Positions 1-9,220 of a stretch of 64,000 nucleotides of DNA are shown piece by piece. The DNA lies in assembly GCA_949128115.1 (NCBI GenBank), contig OX421963.1:2418001-2482000 (forward strand), written 5' to 3'. Made by a program: the position numbers and the translations under genes. The stretch comes from Anaspis maculata. Lineage: Eukaryota > Arthropoda > Insecta > Coleoptera > Scraptiidae. The notes under the pieces are model-generated. The model saw only the letters and a list, made by a program, of their open reading frames with translations. It was not told where the DNA came from and searched no databases. Every line of letters starts with the position of its first letter. Position 1 is the first letter of the stretch.

Positions 1-350
1 ACTCGGGAACGCAACAAATTCTCCGCCACTTTTTGTCACTATGACAAAATCACAAATCTTACCACCTTCCATTCTGATGCCACTTTTGCTTGCCAGTCGT
101 CGTACACGTGCCACTCTTATTTAAAAATGCAATGCTTTTGCAACCGACGCCACCTAGTATATTCAAGATAATGAAACGTGCGTGGCTCACGTACTTTGTT
201 GGAAAAAATCAACGCCGCGTTAAGTCAGATGGAATCAATTAAAGTCACCAAACACCGCAACGCTCATAAGAGCCCACACAAATCTGCGGTTGATCCGTGC
301 ACAAACGTCGTTTACACGTTGGCCGTCAGATGGCGTATTCGATCTTGAAA
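1..350. other. Unassigned intergenic DNA
   Basis: No coding frame of note, RNA gene or clear repeat structure is visible in this stretch. Confidence 0.4.
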
Positions 351-360
351 CTCGCCAATA

Positions 361-2056
361 GCGAAATTTGAAACTGAAAGCTTCAAGCTGAGTGATATGA
401 ACAGATGGAGTTTACCAGATCGCTCAGTGGCTGTACAGCTAAACTTCAAAAAAACCTTGCCATTTCCATTCATCTGAATTTGGAAAGAAATCCGACAGCG
501 GCGGAGTGCTATAAAGTCTGCTTTATACTCTGCGACTCTAGTTGCAACGAGTTTAGCACCTCGCTGCCGTTTTGAATTCCCTCAAAATTTCAATTGACGA
601 AATACACGAAGGTTTCTTAGTCCAGCTATACAGGGTGTCCCGAAATTAGCCTGCCATACTTCAGCAGCAGATTCTACGGTCAAAAATAAGAAAAAAAGTT
701 CCTATAAACTTGGGTCAAAAAATGCCCCATAAGGGAGCTACAGCTCCCTAAAGGTGGGTCCCTGAAGATGATTTTCAATTAATATCTCCGAAACTATTTT
801 GAGTAAAATGATACAATTTGGCACATGCACAGAAGTTTTCATGCTTAACAAGATGGGGCAAAAGTCATTTGAAAAATTTGCCCGGGAGTGGGGTAACTTA
901 GTAGGAGGTGGGGTAAAAATTACGCCAACTTTTTTGTGAATATTTTTTTTTCAAGATTTTATGCAAAATTATGAAATTTCAGGGTGATTTGCGTGAAAAA
1001 GGTGCTCTTGTTGAACTTCGATATCTTGCCCCGTTTCCGACTAAAATCGTTCTGAAATTTTTTTGCAGACTGAAGAATCGAATTTGTTGACGATCGACTT
1101 TTTTCTAGTTCCAAAATCAGCTCTGAGAATTCCATGAGCAAAAAGTTCCTATAAACTTGGGTCAAAAAATGCCCCATAAGGGAGCTACAGCCCCCTAAAG
1201 GTGGGTCCCTGAAGATGATTTTTAATTAATATCTCCGAAACTAGTCGGAGCAAAATGATAAAATTTGACACATGCCCAGAAGTTTTTATGCTAAACAAGA
1301 TGGGGCAAAAGTCGTTTGAAAAATTTGCCCGGGAGTGGGCTAACTTGGTAGGAGTTGGGGCAAAAGTTTTTTTTTCAGATTTTATGCAAAATTATGAAAT
1401 TTCAGGGTGATTTACGGAAAAATGTGCTCTTGTTGAACTTCGATAGCTTAACCCGTTTTCGAGCATTATGGTTTTGAAATTTTTTTGCAAACTGAAGAAT
1501 CGAATTTGTGGACGATCGACTTTTCTTGGTTCCAAAATCGGCTTTGAGTATTTCATGAGCGTATTCTACGACCAAAAATAATAAAAATGTTTCTCAAGCG
1601 ACAAGAGCTTCTTTTTTTCGTAAAACACTCTGAAATTTCATAATTTCGCCAAAAATCTTGAAAAAGAGCACACACAAAAAAAAACTGGGGTAATTTTTTT
1701 TTAACAAATTGTTCAAATGACTCTCACCCCATTTTGTTAAGCATAAAAACTTCTGGGAATGTGCCAAATTGTATCATTTTGCTCCAAATAGTTTCGGAGA
1801 TATTAATTAAAAATCATCTTCAGGGACCCACCTTTAGGGGGCTGTAGCTCCCTTATGAGGCATTTTTTGACCCAAGTTTATAGAAACTTTTTTTCTTATT
1901 TTTGACCGTAGAATCTGTGCTAAAGTATGGCAGGCTAATTTCGAGACACCCTGTATACAGTCAGCCAGTGAGCGATCTGGCAAACTCCATACCTGTTCAT
2001 GGATCATACGATCATATGGCACAAAACTTGAAGCTTCCAGTTTCAATTTTCGCTTG
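361..2056. mobile_element. Outer inverted repeat around a fold-back element
   Basis: Bases 361-438 and 1957-2055 are imperfect inverted copies: both arms carry GCTTCAAG, ATGGAGTTT, CCAGATCGCTCA and GTGGCTG in mirrored order. A TACAGGGTG fold-back element (628-1957) lies between the arms. The left arm is followed by about 190 bases with no counterpart on the right. Confidence 0.6.
628..1957. mobile_element. Fold-back (palindromic) transposon with TACAGGGTGTC ends
   Basis: The left end TATACAGGGTGTCCCGAAAT is mirrored by the right end, which closes GAGACACCCTGTATA. Inverted arms of about 320 bases continue inward (AATATCTCCGAAACTA, GGGACCCACCTTTAGG and others). Internally, bases ~690-950 recur as a direct copy at ~1142-1370, so part of one arm was duplicated. 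No transposase frame is present, so the element is non-autonomous. Confidence 0.75.
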
Positions 2057-2709
2057 GAACTAATGACGTACGTCAAGTACTTTGGGAGGAAAGTTCTCAC
2101 GAAATCAGGTTAATACTTTTGGCGGACCCTGTAATTCTTTCATTTGTATACAAGGTGATCACGCGACAATCAAAAGTGAACGGGATATGGGTAGGTGATT
2201 GTGTACCTCCCATGAATATTGGAATATTTCTAAGACCGACAATACACTGCTGTAACAGGTACACAAACAAGGCTTGCCACTTCTGACTTCTGGCTAGCAA
2301 AGGAATAGGCGGCATCGCCGACTACGAAACGAAAAGCCGGCAATACACTATTTTCCTACTACAGTCGTGCGCTTGCGTTCGGTTGTCAAATGAGTAAGAT
2401 TACCGGCGCGTAATTGAATATTCGAACAGGTTGGTACAAATTCGACTAGAACATACGCAAAAGTGATCGATAACGATGTTAGGTACAAAACTTTTTTATC
2501 TATTTGATAGATTCACCCACCTATTAGCCCACCATTATATTACTATTTACATTGGATATAATTTCAAAACGTAAAAACATAAGCGATGATTTTGCAAATG
2601 ACTTTCTCTGCGATATGATATGAACACTTACAACACTCTTGAAATGTAAATAGAAGGATTGCACTACCCTGGGTACATCTGGTTGTCTCTAGCGGTAACT
2701 GTCAATTAC

Positions 2710-2966
2710 CTAGCAAAATTCCAATATGTGCCGCTCCTAAAAAGTACAAAATATTGCCAATATTTTCTATTACGAGCTCCAACTTTGATTACTGTTTGAC
2801 TCCTTCCTAAATATTGAAACGAACATTTGGAACAGTAGATGCGTTGACAGTTTGTTTTCCAGTTGGGCTTGTTACTGTTAGGACGATTAGAGCATGGAAT
2901 TACCATATAAGGTCCTTCTGCAGTGCAGGATTGATAAGGAAGCTGCTTTTCTAAGCAAATCACGTT
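2710..2966 (-). CDS. Possible cysteine-rich exon (unidentified, low confidence)
   Basis: On the minus strand a good acceptor (TATGTCATTTCAG) ends at 2967 and a donor-like AG|GTAATT follows at 2709-2704, enclosing an 85-codon open frame. The product has six cysteines, including NCQRIYCSKC, and looks more like an extracellular cysteine-rich module than random translation. No partner exon is identified, and the region is surrounded by transposons, so it may be a fragment, a pseudogene or chance. Confidence 0.2.
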
Positions 2967-3344
2967 CTGAAATGACATAACTTTAAAAATATGTGTCAAA
3001 ACACAGCTAAAATTTCTGTTGTTTCGCCGTTAACTGTCGTCTGTCAGAATTTGTACCACCCTGCTGACGCTTGCGCTAAGATGGCCCTTATACGAAAAGG
3101 ATGTATGGCCGGCAGTGTGCATTATCAAATGTCACCCACTTGGTGCCGGCTACAATACTGATGGCCAGGGACCCGGACCCAAATGAAATAAGGGTTCCGG
3201 TCCGGTCCGGTTCGGAACGAGATCGAAAATTTGGGTTCGGGTTCTGACCACACCATTCTAAAAATATATCGGTCCGGTCCGGTCCGGTCTTTTCGGTCCA
3301 AAAGGGTTTTTTTCGGTTCGAAAAATAAGGTTGTTACTTTAAAA

Positions 3345-3590
3345 TCTGGGAAGCCCGCCTGTGCTGAATTTCAGCTAATTTGGTGAAATGGTTCGCAATT
3401 ATTACAAATTTTCAAAAATCAAAAAAAGTGAACTTTGACACCTGTACCTATCTTTCTTAGGAAGCAAGTTCAAGACATGTGTCATGTGTGTCATATTTTA
3501 TTGAATCAGGAGGACAGGAAGATGAGGAGAATCTTATATCAAAGTTTGTTTGATTTAAATCGAACTGAAACACCCTTTATATCATTCAAA
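3345..3590. mobile_element. Truncated fold-back element nested in the hAT-like element
   Basis: This stretch resembles the right half of the element at 4762-5348. Shared, in order: GCTGAATTTCAGCTA-like, ATCTTTCTTAGGAA, GAATCAGGAGGA, GATGAGGAGAAT, and an AACTGAAACACCC end. Confidence 0.65.
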
Positions 3591-3666
3591 TCTCCTGATC
3601 AATCAATCCTGAAGTCTTATTTCAATAAGTGAGAGATACGTTCACGTAAGTAGAATCACTTATCTC

Positions 3667-3896
3667 ATAATGGGGAGTTTGTGATTTGCAACGTATGACG
3701 CAACGCAACGTAGAACGTGAAAATTACCCTGTAACTAAGGAATTCCAAATAACAAACTCGCCAGTTTTCACGTTGAAAGTTACGTTACGTCATGTGCACG
3801 CAAACTCCCCTTAGCAATTCCTTGGTTACAGGGGAATTTGCATGTTCCACGTTGCGTTACGTCGTACGTTCAGTGAGATCGCAAACTCCCTAATGC
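3667..3896. mobile_element. Small inverted-repeat element (MITE) nested in the hAT-like element
   Basis: The ends GGGGAGTTTGTGATTTGC (3672) and GATCGCAAACTCCC (3890) are inverted. The arms of about 50 bases also share CAACG, GACGCAACGC and GTAGAACG in mirrored order. Direct ATAATG/TAATG triplets flank both ends. Confidence 0.6.
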
Positions 3897-4761
3897 TTTG
3901 AACCAATTTGGCAATAGCGGCATACTTAGCACTATTCGTGGAATAAATATGCAAAAATGACAACATGGCAACAAAACTGATCAAAAAGATCACTTCGAAG
4001 ATCACACTCGGGAAATAGGAAACCAAGTAACCGAAACCGAAATAGACTAATCTTAATTATACAGTAGCGGTATACCGCTATCCGCTACTGTAAAAGTTTC
4101 AAACTGGCCCTTACCTTGAGGAAACAAAATTAGTCATTTTAAACTAAACACTCAACTTGAAAGTTTCCCTGCATAATTTGCACTTAGATTTGTTTTCCCG
4201 CTGCCACAAACACAAAATCTAAATGATTATGCACTGAACTTGTGCTTTTTCGCCCTATGATGATATGATTTTTACGCGGATTCGGAAATCCACAAACTGT
4301 TGCCTGTCCCAGGAGTCACGAGGCGTGCGTGGCGGGTGCGGGGTGAGAGGTCAGTTGGTAGCCTCTGGTTGGTAGTGGAAAAGCGCAGGTATTGCGCGAC
4401 GATAATACGATTATTAATTTGATTATTAACATAGCAAGACCTAAAGTAAAACCCGAAAAAAAAATTCTGTGCGAGAACCGAAAAAAACCCGAAAAAACCG
4501 AAAGATATTCTAAGGGTTCGGGTTCGTTCCCTAAAATTTATGAAACATGAAATATGGGTTCAGTTTCGGTTCGGGTCCAAATAAAAATTACGGTTCCGGT
4601 CCGGTTTTCGGTCCGAAATCGGTCCGGTCCGGGTCCCTGCTGATGGCCGGCAGTGCCGGTCACCATACAAAAAGCCGGCTCCGGCTACAATACACGTAGC
4701 CGGGGCCGGCTACGGAGGCACTTCCAATTAATTAACCCAAATACCACAAATACACCCATTA

Positions 4762-5348
4762 TACAGGGTGTTTCAGTTTTAACCAATCACACTTTGGGAT
4801 GAGATTCTCCTCATCCTTTTGATTCAGAAAAATATAACATATGTGCCTCTCACTCGCTTCCTAAGAAAGATACAGGGTGTCAAAATTGACCTCTTTCGAT
4901 ATTTAAAAATTTATAACTCGAGAACTATCCAACCAAATTAGCTTAAATTCAGCATAGACTGGTTTGCTGGAATCATCTACCCATCTGTCAAATTTCGAAC
5001 GAATCCAACCAGTGGCGTAGAAGCTATGGGAGGTCATTATTTTGGAAGCATCTGTAGAACCTTGATAAATAATGACCCCCCATAACTTCTACGCCACTGA
5101 TTGGATTCTTTCAAAATTTGGCATGTAGGTAGACGGTTCCAACAAACCAGCCTATGCTAAATTTCAGCTACTATGGTTTAACGGTTCTCAAGTTACAAAA
5201 TTTTGAAAACCGAAAAAAAATAACTCTGACACCCTGTATCTTTCTTAGGAAACGAGTGAAAGGCATGTATGTTATATTTTTCTGAATCAGGAGGATGAGG
5301 AGAATTTTATTCCAAAGTTTGCTCGATTAAAACTGAAACACCCTGTAC
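4762..5348. mobile_element. Fold-back element with TACAGGGTGTTTCAG ends
   Basis: The left end TACAGGGTGTTTCAGTTTTA mirrors the right end, which closes ACTGAAACACCCTGTA. The whole ~585 bases form a palindrome with arms near 290 bases (GATTCAGAAAAATATAAC, ATCTTTCTTAGGAA and others recur inverted), centred near 5055. There is no coding frame. Confidence 0.75.
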
Positions 5349-5890
5349 AACGCACGATGACAGGTGACAGAAAAACTTACAATCCTCGATCTTATCTTGT
5401 TTACAGCGCCCCCATTGGTAGTTGAAATCGCGAATAATAAACTCTTTGACGTTGTGATGTGTTTTTATTTTGAACGTCCCGGTCCAAATATCCATCAAGC
5501 CCTCTACGTTTTTTTATTTTTTTTATTTTCAGAGGCTACTCCAATCTCCAGGGGATATTTAGGTACCTACTTGAACACTCGATATTATTTTATTGGTAAA
5601 CGCTCGCTCACCTTCTCACTTGATCATTAGGTAAACCATGGAAAACTTGAATTTAACCCGCAACTAGCGCAAAACATCAGAAAACAGGAAGATACACTGG
5701 GACTCGGCAGCATTCAACAAAACGTTAGCTGCGTAACTAAAAATCCAAATATAAGGCCGATTGCTGCGATCAGCTGATCGCCTTGTCATGCCCATGCCCG
5801 CCTGTGCGCATTTGTGGCGAACGGCGCTGACGACCTTGAAATGGATACGTGACACGCAACAACTAACAACTTTAAAATCTCAAACTGCCG
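5349..5890. other. Unassigned intergenic DNA
   Basis: Several short open frames on both strands lack splice context or family resemblance. No repeat structure is clear. I see nothing supportable here. Confidence 0.35.
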
Positions 5891-8246
5891 CACAGTGGTC
5901 GAATTGAATAATCTAGCTGTGCAAAAATCAAAATGGAACACATGTTTGGTTTTAATGTGAACTGTTGCATTTAATAATTATAGTGAGTGATATAGACCAT
6001 TATGTACTCGAATTAGATGATGGTGATAAATACAGGGTGACTCAAAATGACAGAATTTCATAGAATTCATCTTGGAATTCATGTATGTCAATTTATATAT
6101 GAGACAGTTTTATTGACTTCCCACACCAAGTAACAAAACAACACTACAAAGATATCAACTTTCCAAGCTACACTCTGATGTGCCTTTTATACCGTCCGTT
6201 TTTTTTTCTAGGCCCCAGCGCGTAGCGCCTTTATTATGAGTTCCACACCTAACATATTATATATTTTTGAAATCAGAAGAACAAAATCTTTCGATTGATG
6301 GTATGTCAAATTATTTTTGACAGATGTCATTTTTTGACAATTGACAGAATAGTACTTGTGATACATCATTTTAAAGCCCAATAAATTCTGAGGAAAACTG
6401 TGTCTTCATTTTTGGAATAGGATGTCTTTCACAGCTTGTAGAGGTCTTCAAATAAGGAAAAATTGTTGAAATTTAGAAATACTCAATAAGTACGTAAGTA
6501 GGCAAAACAGGTATTTTTAATAATAACTAATGATAATAATCAATAAATAATCACAATGAAACGAAAAAGTGTCCTGAAGAAGTTACTCGAAATGACCGTA
6601 TCCTTGTTCCTTGAATGAGAGATTCAACGACCGGTGAATTGGAACTGCCAGCCCAACGCGATAGTATCCGAGGTGGCCAGGTATGACCCCCTCGATTTTT
6701 TTTATGAGCCTATCTGAAAGATAAGGTGTTTATAGAATCTACCGCTAATTTGGATGATTTAAAATCAGACTATTATCATCAGTTGATATTAAAAATACCT
6801 ATTAATTATTGAGTAGGTATTTCTGAATTTTGACAATTTTTCCTATTCAAAGACCTCCAGAAGCTGTAAAAGCTATCCTATTTTAGAAATGAAAACACAG
6901 TTCGCCTAAGAATTATATGGGCTTTAAAATGGCGTGTCACAAGTACTATTCCGTCAATTGTCAAAAAATGACATCTGTCAAAAATAATTTGACATACCAT
7001 CAATCGAAAGATTTTGTTCTTCTGATTTCAAAAATATATAATATGTTGGGTGTAAAACCCATAATAAAGGCGGTATAAGCTGGGGCCTAGAAAAAAAAAC
7101 GGACGGTATGTACAGGGTGTCCTCGCGAGACAGATAACCCCCATGAAATACTTACCCTTTATGATAATTCAAAAAAGAAAAAACTTCCCCTCAACAATTT
7201 TTCCCGTAGTCTCTGAATATGTCAAGTATCATTTTCCATTTCGTCCCATATACAGGGTGTCGCATTTTTTTACCTTTTTTGAAACACTCTGTATTTGATC
7301 ACCACAATCGATGTCTAATGCACATTATTATTACATCCTGATTAGGGATATGCATAACACTTCTGAACTTTTTTCTTCAGAAAAAAAAATTGAAAAATGT
7401 ACAGTTGCATCTAAAAAAATATATTTTTTTATGATGGATTCATTATAAAATTCAAACATGTCCTGGGTATGTTACTAGTCATTTGAAGTGATTCTATGTC
7501 ATTTAAAAGTAAAACGAAATGTCTTGGACATATTTGAAGGCTGAAATGAATCCATCATTCTCAAAAAATGTTTTTTTTTTGAGATGCCATTTGAAACTTT
7601 TATTTCTTTTTTCAAATTATCATCTGCGTGTTGCCTAGTCCCAATCTAGTCCGAACGTGTGAAAACACCGCAGAATTTTCCGCAATTGACGTTTTTTCTT
7701 TGCGTCAATGTCAAACAACTCTTGCCGAGATACGGACACAATACCTAAAATAATTCGATATTCACTTGATTGCAACTTAATGCAGTTGAATTTTTTGAAA
7801 TTCAACAACTAACTCTTTGGTTTTTATGGAAAAAAATGTTACTAGTCGAATATAAGCGGATATAGATATTTTTGGTCTTATGAATTATAAAATGAATGAA
7901 ATTTTGGATAAACACGTCATTTAATGTCGCATTTCACTCAAATATGATCCAAAATAATTCGATATCATCATTTAGACATAAACAATCAATACCTGTAGTA
8001 GAAATATCCATAGTTTATGCAAAAACACACTAGAGAAGGTTTACGAACTTTCGACGCTTTTGCGTTTTTAAACTCACTCGGCTTTTATTTGTCCTACGCC
8101 AACTTACCTTGTGGGCCAATTTTTTTAAAATATTGTCTCAGTAACCACTGGACAATTCTGTGCAGAAACCTGTCAAAATTATCACGTTTTATCACTACAT
8201 CTTTCTGGACTTTTGCACAGGTAGATTATTCAATTCGACCACTGTG
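5891..8246. mobile_element. 2.36-kb element with 38-bp terminal inverted repeats
   Basis: The left end is CACAGTGGTCGAATTGAATA and the right end is its inverse, closing CGACCACTGTG at 8246. The match extends about 38 bases to GCTGTGCAAAA. TGCCG occurs immediately outside both ends, so a target duplication is possible but not exact. The CAGTGGT terminus is hAT-like. No transposase frame is present. The element is a host for several nested fold-back elements. Confidence 0.65.
6190..7108. mobile_element. Fold-back element nested in the 2.36-kb element
   Basis: TACCGTCCGTTTTTTTT at 6190 is mirrored by AAAAAAAACGGACGGTA at 7108. The arms of roughly 330 bases share GGCCCCAGC, ATTTTTGACAGATGTCA and ATCTTTCGATTGATGG in inverted order. 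Separate TACAGGGTG termini occur just outside (6031, 7111, 7252), and a smaller inverted repeat lies at about 7406-7590. Confidence 0.7.
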
Positions 8247-8483
8247 ATGCCGTTGGAGAACCCGACTAAACCAACGAAAAACCGATGGTAGCGATTAGAA
8301 AATTAGCGAAATAAATAAAATAAATACCGTATGATCAAAAACTTTTCTACTTGCGGTAGGCTGTGGCCTGGCCAAAATCAGCCTCCTTCAATTAGCTATT
8401 ACATGATTAAATTTTTTTGTGAAACCAGACGGGTTAAAAAATCGAAATCACAAAATTTGATGGTGTAGAATCAGAACTTTCGC

Positions 8484-8535
8484 AAAAAAATGTGGAACGC
8501 TTCACGATTTTGCGTGTCATCCTTGCGCAGGGGCC

Positions 8536-8575
<40 letters not shown>

Positions 8576-8592
8576 ACCGCCGAAGCGAGTAC
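8484..8592 (-). ncRNA. U6: U6 spliceosomal snRNA gene
   Basis: Read on the minus strand, the sequence begins GTACTCGCTTCGGCGGTAC at 8592. It contains the invariant ACAGAGA box (catalytic core, 5' splice-site pairing) and AGCATGGCCCCTGCGCAAGG (U4-pairing region), and ends GTGAAGCGTTCCACA followed by a run of T (8484-8490), the RNA polymerase III terminator. The 5' stem-loop GUAC...GUAC pairs perfectly although its bases differ from human (GUGC...GCAC) and fly (GUUC...GAAC), as in a functional gene. It stands about 570 bases upstream of the Jarid2 ATG in divergent orientation. Confidence 0.93.
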
Positions 8593-9161
8593 AACCACTA
8601 TTGCTGCCTTGTCGTATATATTCGTAGCAAGCCTAACGCCATAGCGGTGAGATGTAACAAAACCATTTTCACAAATTTTACACTTTATTTCCCGCTTATC
8701 GAACAAATGAATGCAAATTACAATTCTGCACTGCCTTTCGCGATTTTTCATCGCAAAACAATAATTTTTAAGGGTAAATATCAGTTTATGGCTTATTAAT
8801 GTTATTGACCTCGGGCAGGAGAGACTGTTGACAGTTGTGTTGTGACAGCAGGCAGCTGACAGCATCACTCCCTGCCTTACCGACATCATGGGCTTTTATG
8901 CCAATGCAAAAATCGTAAAACTCTGAATTTGCCGAGGAAAATGCGTGAAAACTGAGAAAAACGGGTACGCGTCGGCTGCAGTCCCAATTCACTCGCAACA
9001 GTCCCAGCCTTTACCGGATCCCGAGCGATTTCCTCCGACTTATCCCCGACAAACTGACAAGTGGAAATTTGGAGGTTATGTTTGTGTTTGTGGTGGTAGT
9101 GGCGGTGGCTTTTCCCCAGTTCAGTTAGTTTTCCGATGATCACCTGCTGAACCGCCGCAAA
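8593..9161 (+). promoter_or_regulatory. Jarid2: Jarid2 5' region / probable promoter
   Basis: This non-repetitive stretch lies between the U6 gene and the Jarid2 start codon and is less AT-rich than the transposon-filled DNA to its left. An arthropod-type initiator, TCAGTT, occurs at 9121-9126, only 37-40 bases before the ATG. No TATA box is obvious at the matching distance. Assigning a start site is an inference. If a 5' exon lies further upstream, this stretch would be intron instead. Short open frames here are not supported as genes. Confidence 0.35.
8615..8623 (-). promoter_or_regulatory. TATA box of the U6 snRNA gene
   Basis: On the minus strand, AATATATAC lies about 24-31 bases upstream of the U6 start at 8592, the usual spacing for a polymerase III U6 TATA element. 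A proximal sequence element would be expected near 8640-8660. I see no motif there that I can name with confidence. Confidence 0.65.
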
Positions 9162-9220
9162 ATGAAGAGGAAACGCAAAGATGACGCCTCGGCCCTCATC
9201 CTGGACTACAGTCCGAAACG
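9162..9220 (+). CDS. Jarid2: Jarid2 coding exon 1
   Basis: ATG at 9162 begins a very basic start (MKRKRKDD). The donor is GTAAGG at 9221, and the exon ends two bases into a codon. The same frame is open upstream only to a TAG at 9126-9128, giving FSDDHLLNRRK before the Met. This ATG is therefore the natural start if transcription begins nearby. The alternative is an acceptor at 9127-9128 (GTTAG) joining an upstream exon. Vertebrate JARID2 has about 110 residues before the AQRKFAQ block, including a ubiquitin-interacting helix that is not seen here. Confidence 0.75.

Larger units (their letters stand above)
3166..4639. mobile_element. Non-autonomous hAT-like element with 8-bp target duplication
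   Basis: The ends are CAGGGACCCGGACC (3166) and its inverse complement, ending CTG at 4639. The element is flanked on both sides by CTGATGGC (3158-3165 and 4640-4647), an 8-base target duplication. The CAGGG terminus with an 8-bp duplication is typical of the hAT superfamily. The subterminal parts are unusually rich in GGTCCGGTCC-type repeats (3195-3310 and 4500-4635). No transposase frame survives. Two further elements are nested inside. Confidence 0.85.
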
